Positions 12,340-22,725 of a stretch of DNA of 64,000 nt are shown piece by piece. Every line of letters begins with the position of its first letter. The first letter of the stretch is position 1. Position numbers and translations under genes: made by a program. This DNA comes from Perognathus longimembris pacificus (Eukaryota > Chordata > Mammalia > Rodentia > Heteromyidae). The notes beneath the pieces are model-generated. The model was not told the origin of the DNA and made no database searches. It worked only from the letters and a program-made list of their open reading frames with translations. Location of the stretch: positions 37,665,378-37,729,377 of the forward strand of contig NC_063171.1 of the NCBI RefSeq assembly GCF_023159225.1. The letters are read 5' to 3'.

Positions 12340-12520
12340 TGTTTTTTAGTTATATGTGAGTGAGGGAAGATCACATGGCATTCTTGTACATGTATACAAC
12401 ATATTCCAATCAACCTCACCCTCTTCTACCACTCTCCCTTACTCCCTACAATCTTCCCAGAACAATTGCAATGGGTTTTATTGTTCTATTTTCATATGTG
12501 CAAGAAATCTGCTTCTTGTA
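12340..12520 (-). mobile_element. L1 3'UTR antisense fragment
   Basis: 'cttgtacatgtatacaacat' and the pyrimidine-rich 'aacctcaccctcttctacca' block recur in the same order at 24905-25010, where antisense ORF2 follows. Confidence 0.5.
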
Positions 12521-12608
12521 GGTCAGGTTCTTGAAGTTGTTCAGGTACCTATGCTAAGAATGAACTGCTCTGTGCCTCTGGACTTTAGGTTTATGATATA
12601 CGTGATAG

Positions 12609-13232
12609 ATGTAGTGGCGTCCGAAGGCGGGGGGGGGGTTGGTGAATCCCCCATCCCTCCAAGAGTCCACCACTCAGAGACAGTCTCAAGTAAAAAGATG
12701 AATTTAGTGGGGAAGTTCCAGATGGACTGGTCCCAAGTTTCAGAAAATCATACAACACAGAACAGGACAGTGTCACAGAGACTTACTTCCAGAGGATTCC
12801 AACAAACCAATTCAGCTCCAATGGAGAGCTGAATTGGGACGCCATGGGGACAGCAGGCACAAGACTCGAACATGAGGCATGGCGTAATGGCTCCTGAGCT
12901 GGCCTGCCCCTAAATAGGGTCATGCCAGGGGCCTGACAGTTCCAAGCACTTGACAGACACGTTCAGTAACCTATAGGCCATATGCCCGCCCCTGTCTCTT
13001 GAGATTCAGGAACTCCCATTACCTGGGGATGGGGCTTTCCTGGGGCTTCCCTTCCCTTAGGAATCCAGGCATGCCCATCAAGAATTGGCATGCTGATTCA
13101 GGGGGCTTGGGGCACTATTGTTTACAGGAAGAGGGAATCTTTCCAGGCCTCTGAGCAGGGGGGCTGGAGAGAGAGTGGAGATGGAGTCAGCTTCTGCCCT
13201 CTTTCTCTGGCCAGATCTGCCCTCCATATTAC
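12609..13232 (-). mobile_element. Possible solo LTR
   Basis: Read on the minus strand the block begins TGTA and ends TACA, with a TATTTA box-like site (complement of 12912-12920). A 12-bp hairpin lies where R/U5 would be (12807-12837). The proposed 5-bp flanks, ATAGA and ATGGA, differ by one base, so the borders are tentative. There are no internal retroviral genes. Confidence 0.4.
12807..12837. repeat. Perfect 12-bp inverted repeat with 7-nt loop
   Basis: Arms CCAATTCAGCTC (12807-12818) and GAGCTGAATTGG (12826-12837) pair fully. The position inside the putative LTR suggests an R-region RNA hairpin, but this is inference. Confidence 0.9.
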
Positions 13233-14083
13233 AATGGATGTCACTTTTCTGAACTCATGTCTCTCGTCCTGTGTGACAGGTAAATTTCACTGGAGTGGCA
13301 GTAGCTGCTTTTCCCCAGGTGGTTGAATAGGTCTTCCTGTTTCCATCCTTTCCCCAGCTGAATTGCCACCCTGTGTCCTCTCTCAGGTCTCCTTCTTGTG
13401 CCCTAGAAATGAGTAGGAAGTGAGACACCCAAGTACAGTCCTAGAGTTAGAAGGGTCCTTAAAGTTCTTCCAATCTGAGCATGTCCTCCTGTATGGAGTC
13501 ATTTGTTTCCATGCCTGTCTGTCTGTCACCTCGTCTCCCAGGCTGGAACTATCTCAGGCTGTGGTTGGGATCTGCAGCCCCAGTCCGGAGCTATGGGCTA
13601 TGGAAACATACTGGGAAGGAGGAGGGAGAGTCTGAGTCAGCTCCCTGCTTGTATTGTAACCTTTTCAATGGGAGTGGGGCTGTGAACACTGGGTCAAGAC
13701 TTTTAAGGGAACCTATTGTCATGGAGGCCGGTAGTCTAAGTCTGGGAACCCATAGGCCACGAAGAGCTGAAGGTGAGGTGAGAAGTACTTGGATTAAGCA
13801 TTCAGAATTGGCAGAAGGGAAATTCTAAACAACAATGATTATGGAATTGTGACTTTCAAAAATAGGAAATGTTCTTATGCATCTAAGCAGAGTCTTTTGC
13901 ATGTAGTTGTAGAGGGGTGGTCAGTTTAGCTTAATTGCTCACCACTAGCAAGCCCAGATAGCTGAGAAATCCTCCTGTTTTAGATTAGGAAGGCCTGTGA
14001 GAAAAGACTGGCAGGTACTTGGGCTGGGGGAAGGGAGGGAGGGCTGTGTGAAGCCCACCTGTATTTCATCAGAGAGCTGCCAC

Positions 14084-14084
<1 letters not shown>
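13233..14084. other. Unassigned, moderately GC-rich DNA
   Basis: The segment near 13440-13500 weakly resembles an ancient repeat ('gttagaagggtccttaaag'). No gene is supported. Confidence 0.4.

Positions 14085-14120
<36 letters not shown>
14085..14120. repeat. (CA)n microsatellite
   Basis: About 17 CA units, uninterrupted. Confidence 0.96.
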
Positions 14121-14123
<3 letters not shown>

Positions 14124-14827
14124 CACTGTTCCATCTTGTCTTCCATCCTTAATTCTATTGAAGATACTGAAAGCAGCTCACATCAGACTCCTCCTCCCGG
14201 TGCTTCTCTGGGCTTGGCCGATGCAGTTTAAAGCTCAGGACGGGTCGGGTCTCCGGCAGCCTAGCATTCTAGCTCATCTCTGCCGCTGTTCAGTGTTTCT
14301 TCACAGAAGCAGTGTCTTTGTCTCTGAGATCCAGGGAGTTTTCCCCCCCTCTGAATCCCCCAGCTTTGCCCAGCCCCTGTGTGAGAATAGCTGGACTGGG
14401 ATGAAACCACAGCGTGGGAATGGGGGTGGAGGTAGAGATGGCTCCTGCCTTCTGGCTGGCTCGCTAAGCTCCGAGGCGAGACTGGAGGTACCGTGCTTCA
14501 TTAGCATGTGAATACAGAGACTTTTCCTGTTCTCCCTTAGGGATGGAGAGGGAAGTAGCTTCCAGGCTCTAGCTCTCTTGTACTCTATCTCGGGGATTCT
14601 GGGACTAGGAAAATGACTACTGTCACATTCCTCCAATCCTCTGAGAATCCTAGGAACCTCACTGTATGGAGAAAAGCTTTGACAGAGCTCACTGGTGGAT
14701 CTCCACTCCAGATTTTCCAGCTGTCCCTGTCCCCCCACCGCTCAGAGAGCAGGATGCTGAGATGGCTCGGTGATGCAGAAGGTATGTGCTTTTTCAGTTC
14801 TGGTGCTGATGCTGTGTGTGTGGTGAG
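14121..14827. other. Unique GC-richer DNA upstream of the tRNA gene
   Basis: No repeat is recognised. Open frames occur on both strands (117 residues plus, 145 residues minus) but overlap each other and show no domain. This is the 5' flank of the tRNA gene and could hold its regulatory DNA. I recognise no specific site. Confidence 0.45.
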
Positions 14828-14834
14828 GTCTCTG

Positions 14835-14845
14835 TGGCGCAATGG
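14835..14845 (+). promoter_or_regulatory. Internal pol III A box
   Basis: TGGCGCAATGG fits the tRNA A-box consensus and spans the D-arm start of the tRNA gene. Confidence 0.93.
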
Positions 14846-14879
14846 ACGAGCGCGCTGGACTTCTAATCCAGAGGTTCCG

Positions 14880-14890
14880 GGTTCGAGTCC
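14880..14890 (+). promoter_or_regulatory. Internal pol III B box
   Basis: GGTTCGAGTCC is an exact match to the B-box consensus recognised by TFIIIC, in the T arm. Confidence 0.96.
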
Positions 14891-14920
14891 CGGCAGAGAT
14901 GGTCACCTAGAAGGTCCCTC

Positions 14921-14930
14921 TTTTGTTTTG
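14921..14930 (+). terminator. Pol III terminator
   Basis: TTTT at 14921-14924, 19 nt past the mature 3' end, with a second TTTT at 14926-14929 as backup. The predicted 3' trailer is about 20 nt. Confidence 0.9.
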
Positions 14931-16418
14931 CATGCTGTCATGCTAGCTTGATGATTATATTTATTCCTCCCTGGAGGCTCTGGAGAGAGAAAGGAAAGCT
15001 CCTTGGCTCAGGAATCCCAGCCCTTTCCTTTTTCACTTCCCCGAGTCTCCATTCTTTCTGTGCTCCTGTCTTACTGATTTTCATTGTGTTTTAGAGGCAG
15101 GGATGTATGCTGCATCTCTCTGCTCAGCCCAATGGACATAGCCTTTGAATCCTTTGCCTGAGGATGGGATAATTGCCACATAGACACGGAGGTGCTGGGT
15201 CACAGGCTGTGGAACAAACTATGGTTCTTATCTTTTTGCCTCTGAGAACACAAAAGGGTAGATTAACCCATATGCAAAGGGAGAAAGGTCCAGCTGGGCT
15301 CTAAGGTAATACCCACCTGGTCCAAGGTGTTCTCTTTGGGGTCAGGAGATGGTTCGGGTCACACAGAGAATAATTGCTTGTAATGTCTTTGTCAGGCATA
15401 CTTTTGCTTTCCCAGGGCTCTGTGGGTTAAAGCTCATCACTCACTTGCGATTTCAGCTGTAAGGTGACAAGCAATCATTGCTCTTTGTCTCAGTGGAATA
15501 AACACCCAGCGACACACTAATTGGCAGCATCAAGTTGGATGCATTTGCCCCTGGAAGGTTAATGGTCTCCTATTTAAAGGCTCTTTACTGTGAAGTTTGC
15601 AGTGCCCTTTGTTTTTATGGGCCAAGCACACAGAGTTGCATATGAATGGTATTAAAAAAAAATTCTCACTTCCCTACAAGCTATTTCTTTTCTCCTTTCA
15701 TCTTGACTTCATTCCTGCTGCCTTTCTGTGTCTCATGGCATGGGCCCCATTCAGCTACATTGGGAGCTTGGTCAGATTTGGAGGTAGCTTGGGTTTCTAT
15801 TTTGGGCAGGCTAGATCTCTTTCTCATACATTGCTGCCTCTAGCCTATTAGCTAGAAGGATCTGCCCTTGCCAAGAACTGACCTCCACCTGGAGTGAACC
15901 CAGGAAACCTAAGAAGACACCTTTTTCTGGCTGCTGGAAGGTGTCAGCAACCCTTCCACCCTCCCACATGGGGCTCTCAATGGAGAATCAGGGGACATAA
16001 CCAGCCCTGCACTTGCACTTCCAGGAAGCTGAGCTAAGATGGGGAGGATACACATTAGGGTTTAATCAAACCAGGCTAAAGGGTGGGGATCTGATGAGAC
16101 AGAGAAAGGACTCTGGATGGAGGCTGATGCTTTCTCCTTCAACACCTACCTGTTTATAGGAAAGTAAAACTCCTGACATTCTCTGGAAGTATCTTACTTT
16201 AATAAGACTTAAATATCTTGTAGTAAGAGCCAAGAATTAACTCCTTCCTGAGTTACTTTAGTGGAAGTCAGATATTAATCATCATCTACCATTCCTGTGG
16301 ATGTGACCTTGGGAAGCCCAGTGTGAACCAGAAATTCCAGAAATCTCTTTCATGGAACCTCTCATATATTATTAACTTATTCTATTCTTGATAGAAGGCC
16401 TGACCTGAAAGGCAGGGG

Positions 16419-16420
<2 letters not shown>
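14931..16420. other. Mostly unique DNA downstream of the tRNA gene
   Basis: No named repeat and no gene. Composition is less AT-rich than most of the window. Overlapping plus-strand open frames at 15597-15851 lack any domain. Confidence 0.45.
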
Positions 16421-16461
<41 letters not shown>

Positions 16462-16493
16462 TGTGTGTGTGTAAGCTAGTTCAGGGAAGGGAT

Positions 16494-16531
<38 letters not shown>

Positions 16532-16555
16532 GCTAGTTCAGGGAAGGGATGTGTC
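16421..16555. repeat. (GT)n with a duplicated 27-bp unit
   Basis: Two GT tracts (16421-16471 and 16498-16528) are each followed by the same 27-bp unit, at 16472-16498 and 16529-16555. The unit starts TAAGCTAGTTCAGGG. This is a tandem duplication of tract plus unit with a 57-bp period. Confidence 0.95.
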
Positions 16556-17689
16556 AGATTGTCTAGCTATAAGCCTAATGTCACACTGCTCCTTTTTGCT
16601 CACTATCTCATGCTACTGTCATTGGACTGCTCAACTCTTAAGAGTTGTGAAGGAAGATTGTTCCTACATGTACCACTGAAAGTCAGATCTAGGACCTATG
16701 TTCGTTCAAAGGTTTGCTCATATATATGCTTTCTAGAAATAATGGTCAGACTTCAAGGAAGCATGAGGATAAGGATGGGAGTAGGAGCACAGAGGAGGGC
16801 ATGTGCCCAAGTAGGCAAGGTGTTAGGGTTTGTGTTGGATCAGGGTATGATGCTGTCAGAGCCTTATAAGAAGTTCTATATTAGTGAGTATTAAAAGCTG
16901 TGGGTAGTTCCCTGTGCCTGATTGCAGCTTGCCACTCTCACTTCCTCAACTGGAATGAGAGGGCCTTAGAGTGAGTTGCAGCTAGACTTCTCAACTTCGA
17001 TGTGTTTATTGACAGACCCAAGAACATACTGTCCTGCAAATGTGCAAATGCATGAGGAAGTCCATTGCATGTGGGTTGGTTTTCATAGTGCTTTTGTCTT
17101 TCTTCTCAGCCTGTGGGAAAGTTTTCTGGCCAGAAAGTGGAGAAATAAGAGGGTCTAGACCATCAGCGCCCGCCTGGAGCCTCGGGGTTGGCTAAGCGCC
17201 ATAGGCTGGTGCTGCCACTCACCTGGAACACCTAAGAAAGAAGATCGATTGGATGTTCCTAGCTGGCGGGATTCCTCAGAGGACAGATCGTCCCTCTGTG
17301 TCTCAGAGTGGGATTTCTGAAGGCCACTCCATTTAAGAGAACTAGAAGCTTCCACACAGATCCATCACCCAGGTTTTGCCTTCATGCATCCATCTCTCAA
17401 GGATAATATCTCAGGGCCTTGAGGAAGAGTGCCATTGGAACTGGGGGAAGGGTCACTCATGCTGGTAAAAAAAAAAATGCCCTTCGTCGTAACCATTTTC
17501 TCTTAATGTGTGAAATGTAATTCCTCATGTATGAATACCACAACCATTGTATTTTAAAGATATTCAAAATTCAAAAAAGAAATAGATTTAAAAAGAGTAA
17601 AGTCACTTTACCAAACAACTCAGACTTTTTTTTTTTGAGGTACTTAAGCCAATCATTAATTGTAAAGCCCTGTATGCGGGCAGATGTCT
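16556..17689. other. Unassigned DNA
   Basis: Contains a CpG-bearing patch at 17160-17300 with a consensus minus-strand splice donor (separate entry). No repeat is recognised. Confidence 0.4.
17217..17226 (-). other. Consensus 5' splice site motif, possible minus-strand exon end
   Basis: On the minus strand the sequence reads CCAG|GTGAGT, a full match to the donor consensus, ending a frame open from 17355. The upstream patch has several CpG in otherwise CpG-poor DNA. A transcribed exon (for example a distal 5' exon of a neighbour) is possible, but no acceptor or protein domain supports it. Such motifs also arise by chance. Confidence 0.25.
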
Positions 17690-17760
17690 TATTTATTATT
17701 GTATTCTCAGTGCCTGAAATATGGTAGGCATTTGATGGATATATTTGAAAGAATTAATGC
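17690..17760 (+). mobile_element. L2/MIR 3'-end fragment
   Basis: 'agtgcctgaaatatggtaggc' followed by 'atttgatggatatatttga' is the shared MIR/L2 3' end in sense. Confidence 0.6.
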
Positions 17761-17839
17761 TAACTTAGATTGGCTGTAAATTATGTAGATAGGAGTGAGA
17801 AGAAGATTCCTCATAACTCTTAGGGAGCAGGGAACACAG

Positions 17840-18240
17840 GCAGTATCTTCATGCATTAATTCATTCACTTAACAAATATCCACCAAGTGCTCACGTTGTG
17901 CTACTGTCTGTTATTCCAGGCCCTGATTCTGAAGTGGCCCCAGCTCCCTTGCCCAGTGCCTATGCCTATGACTGAGGCAAAGGACAGATGGGCACATGTA
18001 TTTTACAAGGGTGTTTTAGGAGGAGATAGGTGCAACACAGGAGCAACAAGGATGAAGGCAGGGGCAGGGGGTAGAGAGTGCAAGCAGGAGTGGTGGGTAC
18101 AGGGGGATTCCTGGAGGAGGTGACATCTGAGTGAGCACCTGGATGAGGAAAGGTTGGATGAGATCTCCAAAAGGAAGGCAACCAGGAGAGGAGAGACTGA
18201 GGCCTGGAGGGATGGAGAGGTAAAAGAGAGGAGGATGGAA
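17840..18240 (-). mobile_element. L2 LINE 3' fragment
   Basis: 'attcattcacttaacaaata' with 'ccaccaagtgctcacgttg' is the antisense L2 3' end. 'ggaggaggtgacatctgagt' follows further on in the correct order. Open frames on both strands here are L2 shadows. Confidence 0.75.
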
Positions 18241-18471
18241 AGAGTAAAGTTCAGAGTTAAGTTTAATCCTGGGCTTGTCCCTGAGGACAGTGTTCTCAAC
18301 CCTGTCACATCTAACTCTGCCTCATCAAGTCTCCTATCTGTGCATGTCTGCTACCTGCAATAAAACCCAGAGGTAACGTAATATTCATTCATTCATGTAA
18401 TTAAGACAAATAAATATGCTTACTGTTCTAGTGGTATTGTAAGAAATGAAAGGAAATACATCTATATGAGT

Positions 18472-18528
18472 AGTGTGTGTGTGTGTGTGTCTGTGTGTGT
18501 GTGTGTGTGTGGAGAGAGAGAGAGATGG
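18472..18528. repeat. (GT)n-(GA)n microsatellite
   Basis: GT units followed directly by GA units. Confidence 0.95.
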
Positions 18529-18640
18529 GATGAGGGGAAAGGGTGATACTGTGCTTTGAACTCAGGCCTTGCTAAGCAAGTGCTCTGCCCCTGGAAGCAC
18601 ACCTTCAGCCCTTCTTACTTCAGTTGTTTTTTGTTTGTTT

Positions 18641-20948
18641 TTTTCAAATTTTTATTATCAAACTGATGTACAGAGAGGTTAGAGTTTCATATGTTAGGCA
18701 TTGGATACATTTCTTGTACTGTTTGTTACCTTGTCCCTCATACCCCCCTCCCTCCTCCCACTTTCCCTTTCCCCCCTTGAGGTGTTCAGTTCACTTACAC
18801 CAAACAGTTTTGCAAGTATTGCTTTTGTAGTTGTTTCTCTTTTTTTTACCCTGTGTCTCTCAATTTTGGTATTCCCTTTCAATTTCCTACTTCTAATACC
18901 AGTATACACGGTTTCCAATATACTCAGATAAGATTACAGAGATAGTGTAGGTACAACCACAGGAAGGTGATACAAGAACGTCATCAATAATAGAAGCTAC
19001 AGATACAGATGGGACGTTGAAAGTAGTTACAACTGTGATATAACAATCGTTTCCATAACATGGAGTTCATTTCACTTAGCATCATCTTATGTGATCATAA
19101 GGGCATAGCTATTGGGCTCTTGTGATCCTCTGCTGTGGCTTGCCTAAACCTGTACTAATTATTCCCAATAAGGGAGACCATAGAGTCCATGTTTCTTTGG
19201 GTCTGGCTCACTTCACTTAGTATAATTTTTTCCAAGTCCTTCCATTTCCTTACAAATGGGGCAATGTCTCTTTCTGATAGAGGCATAAAATTCCATTGTG
19301 TATATGTACCACATTTTCCTGATCCATTTGTGTACTGAGGGACATCTGGGTTGGTTCCAGATTCTAGCTATGACAAATTGCACTGCGATGAACATTGTTG
19401 TGCTGGTGACATTACTGTGATTTTGTTTGTTTTCTTTTGGATAGATACCCAAAAGTGGGGCTGCTGGGTCATAGGGGAGTTCTATATTTAGCCTTCTGAG
19501 GAATCTCCATACTGCTTGCCAGAGTGGCTGAACCAATTTACATTCCCACCAACAATGAAGTAGAGTTCCCTTTTGGCCACATCCCATCCAACAATTGTTA
19601 TTGTTAGTTTTCTTGATATATGACATTCTTACTGGGGTGAGATGGAATCTCAATGTTGTTTTGATTTGCATTTCTTTTATGGCCAGTGATATAGAGCACT
19701 TTTTCATATGTCTCTTGGCCATTCTCATTTCCTCATCAGAGAAGTCTCTTTGTAAGTCTTTAGCCCACTTGATGAGGGGGCTATTGGTTCTTTGCGGTTT
19801 TGTGTTGGAAGAAGGTAATTTTTTTAGTTCTGCATATATTTTAGAGATGAGGCCTTTGTCCGTTGAATGGCCGGTAAAGATCTTCTCCCAGTCTGTGGGC
19901 TTTCTGTTTATCTTGCGAGCTATGTCCTTTGCCATGCAGAAGCTCTGCAGTTTGATGCAGTCCCATTTGTCCAACCTTTCTTTGATTTGTAGCCTTTCTG
20001 GGTCATTGTTAAGGAAGTTCCGTCCTGCGCCAAGGAGCCCAAGTGTTTCTCCTACTCCTTCCTTTAGTGTTTTCAGGGTGTCTGTTTTGATTTCGAGGTC
20101 TTTAATCCATTTGGAATTGATTTTGGTGCAGGGTGATATATAAGGATCTAGTTTTAGTTTGTTGCATGTGTTGAGCCAGTTTTGCCAGCACCATTTGTTA
20201 AAGAGGCTATCTTTTTTCCAAACTATTGTTTTAGCTCCTTTATCAAAGATTAAGTAGGCGTAGTTCTGTGGGTTCATTTCCGGGTCTTCAATTCTGTTCC
20301 ATTGGTCTTCAGGCCTGTTCCGGTGCCAATACCAAGCTGTTTTTATTACTATAGCTTTATAATACAGCTTGAAGTTGGGAATTGTAATTCCTCCAGCACT
20401 GTTCTTTCTGCTTAGGATTGTTTTTGCTATTCTAGGTCTTTTATTGTTCCATATGAATTTCTGGATTGCTTCCTCTATTTCATTAAAAAATGGTGTTGGG
20501 ATATTAATGGGTATTGCATTGAATTTGTAGATAGCCTTTGGCAATCTTGCCGTTTTGATTATATTAATTCTCCCAATCCAGGAGCATGGGAGGTTTTTCC
20601 ATTTCCTTGGTTCTGACATAATTTCATTTTTCAAGCTTTTAAAGTTCTCCTCAAAGAGGTCTTTCACTTCTTTAGTTAGTTATTCCTAGGTATTTTATGT
20701 TTTTGGGGGCTATTGCAAAAGGAGTTGCTTTCCTTATTTCCACCTCGGTCTTCGGGTCGTTAGCATAGAGAAAGGCTGTTGATTTCTGAGGGTTTATTTT
20801 ATATCCAAAGTTTTGGATCAGCTCTAGTAGCTTGGGGGTAGAGTCTATGGGATTCTTTAGGTATAGGATCATGTCATCTGCGAAGAGAGAAAGTTTAACT
20901 TCATCTTTTCCTATTTGGATCCCCTTTATATTTTCTTCTTGCCTGATC
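18641..20948 (-). mobile_element. Young 5'-truncated L1
   Basis: The minus-strand copy has its 3'UTR and (interrupted) poly(A) at the left edge ('tttcaaatttttattatcaa') and ORF2 extending right to about 20948. The 5' break lies just upstream of the reverse transcriptase FADD motif. It sits inside an older trimeric SINE. Long open segments and low divergence from the copy at 44500 suggest recent activity of its family. Confidence 0.93.
19213..20948 (-). pseudogene. L1 ORF2 C-terminal half, frameshifted
   Basis: This encodes the end of the LINE-1 ORF2 protein (endonuclease-reverse transcriptase), which acts in L1 ribonucleoprotein particles for target-primed reverse transcription. The catalytic FADD motif lies at 20873-20884. 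The thumb and C-terminal region follow over a 484-residue open stretch (19213-20667), including the Cys motif CX3CX7HX4C. The copy is non-functional. The endonuclease and most of the polymerase are missing. A one-base frame change separates the two open pieces near 20668-20675. A second shift near the C terminus (about 19260-19275) gives a tail unlike that of the copy at 44717-45292. Confidence 0.95.
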
Positions 20949-21115
20949 AGATAGGTTTTGTGTTTTTGCCCAAAGCTAGCCTGCCTAGCCGGGATTACAG
21001 ATGTGTCCTACCATGTCACTCTCTCTCTAACTTTTGTGCCTAGGCTAGCCTCATTGCCATTTTCCTCTCTCTGCCTTCCTTTTGAGTAGGACTGCAGGTG
21101 CGTGCTATGGGGCTT

Positions 21116-22061
21116 GGCTCAATAATGTGTGTTTTGAGATGTTAATTTCGTGAGCACTTTATACAGCTATGAAGGCAAACCACCGCAGACACTGCGACAC
21201 TGCATTGCTGTCTCCAGTACCGTCATTCACCGGCACTGTCCTTTCCCAATCTGCCAAGCACTTTCTGTTAACTTTTGAAAATTAAAAAAAGAAGAGTGAA
21301 ACTTGCGAAAGACACAGTGTTTGGCATTCCTATAGAATTTAGGAAGTTATAAACCATGCAGGAAATTCAGTCTTTCTATGTGTAAAAACATTTAGACCTC
21401 AAACTCATATATCAAGGAGCAAGTATTTAAGAGGTCATTCCGAAGAGGTGCAAGCTGCAGGCGGTGGTGCTTCTGCACAGTGTAGGATGCGTAAATCCTA
21501 GGAGGCTTGGTTCTCTTCAGATTACCAGTCCTCAAGCATCACAGCAACACGAATGCCTCAAACAGTGTTGTAAACCATGTGTGAGGGGCACAGTCAGCCT
21601 CTCTGGTGTCCACTCACATGGGGCTTGTAGGCCAGGCTTTCCAGCATGTTTGTGAGACCATGGACCTCAGGGGATGGCTTCTGCAGAGGAAAGGAGGCAT
21701 CTGGATGGCAGGCTAACGGGTGGATTTGAGATGCCCTTACCAGGTAGATTGGGAGATGCAGGAAGGTTTGCAAGTGGCCTGGGCCCAAGGCCTTACCTAA
21801 GCTCGTGTGGCTTTGTGGTTTCCAGGGCAGGGCCTCTATCACCAGTGTGATAACTGTGTCCACTTACAAAATGGTTCACTGTCTGTGGAGCACTGTTTTG
21901 GAATGCATGACTTGTAGTTTCCTGGGAACGAGTTATTCCTTTCTTGTCATTACAATGGATGCCACCTACTCATGAAATGTTCATTTGGCTTGGATTTAAA
22001 ATGAAGTGGGGAAGGGAGGAGAATGCAGACAAGAATTCTTTGTAGTAGTGAGACCCTGTCT
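21116..22061. other. Unassigned DNA
   Basis: No gene or repeat that I can support. The 89-residue minus-strand frame at 21594-21863 has no domain. Confidence 0.4.
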
Positions 22062-22070
22062 CAGATAGAC

Positions 22071-22120
<50 letters not shown>

Positions 22121-22121
22121 G
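22062..22121. repeat. (GATA)n microsatellite
   Basis: About 14 GATA units, preceded by 'ccctgtctcagatagacaga', which looks like the decayed end of a SINE. Confidence 0.97.
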
Positions 22122-22282
22122 CAGACTTTAAAAATATACTTTTCTTGGGATCTTGGAATCTGCAGTTGCAACAGCATTGTATGATAAATGTTTTATCTAC
22201 ATCCTCTTTTCCCCCCAAATGGCTCTTATGAGAGTATCTACTCCACAGTGATTTCACAGGACATTAATAAAAGTATCTCTGG

Positions 22283-22375
22283 GATGGGCTCAGAATGTAG
22301 CTCAGTGGGAGAGAGCACTTGCCTAGCTTGCACAGGGTCTCAGGTCCCATCCACAACAATACAAAGGAAAATGTT
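22283..22375 (+). mobile_element. ID-like SINE monomer
   Basis: 'tgtagctcagtgggagagagc' (A-box region) with 'acttgcctagcttgcacagg' is a tRNA-Ala-type ID monomer with a short A-rich tail. Confidence 0.85.
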
Positions 22376-22439
22376 TCTTGGGGGAGTATGGGTAGTTCTG
22401 TAGTCAACTTACCTCAACAAACTGTGTAACTTTAAAAAA

Positions 22440-22491
22440 ATTCATTATATGTACCACAGAAATAAAGAAAAATAAGGGAAGAAGTGGGTCA

Positions 22492-22529
<38 letters not shown>

Positions 22530-22725
22530 GTTGGAGGGTAACACAGATCAAGATTCATTGTTTACATAAATGGCTTTGTTAAAAGGCAGAAACATTCAAT
22601 AACTATCCTACAAAATTAAGAAAAGTAAAGATGAGAGGGTTGAAAGGGATGGCATATTCATAACCTGCTTTATTGAATGGCAACTCCTTTGAACAACTAC
22701 TTAAAGACAATACAATATTTTTTTA
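22440..22725 (+). mobile_element. L1 3'UTR-like fragment containing (GT)n
   Basis: A purine-rich part, then 'cctgctttattgaatggcaa' and 'ctacttaaagacaataca', resembles the end at 1315-1470. A GT tract (22493-22526) lies within it. Confidence 0.5.
22493..22526. repeat. (GT)n microsatellite
   Basis: About 17 GT units. Confidence 0.96.

Larger units (their letters stand above)
14828..14901 (+). tRNA. tRNA-Arg-TCT: tRNA-Arg, anticodon TCT
   Basis: This 74-nt gene decodes AGA (and AGG by wobble) in cytosolic translation. The cloverleaf is complete. The acceptor stem pairs 14828-14834 with 14894-14900 (one G-T wobble at the first pair, discriminator G at 14901). The anticodon stem is CTGGA (14855-14859) with TCCAG (14867-14871), and the loop CTTCTAA (14860-14866) carries anticodon TCT at 14862-14864. 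The T-arm stem CCGGG pairs with CCCGG around TTCGAGT. No intron is present. CCA is not encoded, as expected in eukaryotes. From memory the body matches the mammalian isodecoder called n-Tr20 in mouse and tRNA-Arg-TCT-4-1 in human, which is enriched in the nervous system. The C at position 50, altered in the C57BL/6J mouse strain, is intact here. Isoacceptor identity is near certain; orthology is inference. Confidence 0.97.
18545..21115 (-). mobile_element. B1-B1-ID trimeric SINE, split by an L1
   Basis: The antisense ID part (18545-18626, 'tttgaactcaggccttgcta') and two antisense B1-like parts (20949-21040 and 21041-21115) are separated by the L1 at about 18641-20948. If the L1 is left out, the order matches the other trimers at 35250, 30662 and 45672. 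Confidence 0.7.

Noticed and set aside
13420..13830. Three overlapping plus-strand frames suggesting a dense coding patch
   Set aside because: All three frames are open at once, which points to low stop-codon density from composition. No domain or exon signal agrees.
14158..14511. A 117-residue plus-strand frame beginning with a signal-peptide-like hydrophobic stretch
   Set aside because: A longer frame (14301-14738) overlaps it on the other strand, there is no domain and no splice or promoter evidence. Composition alone can give this.
19595..20143. A 182-residue plus-strand frame
   Set aside because: It is the antisense shadow of L1 ORF2.
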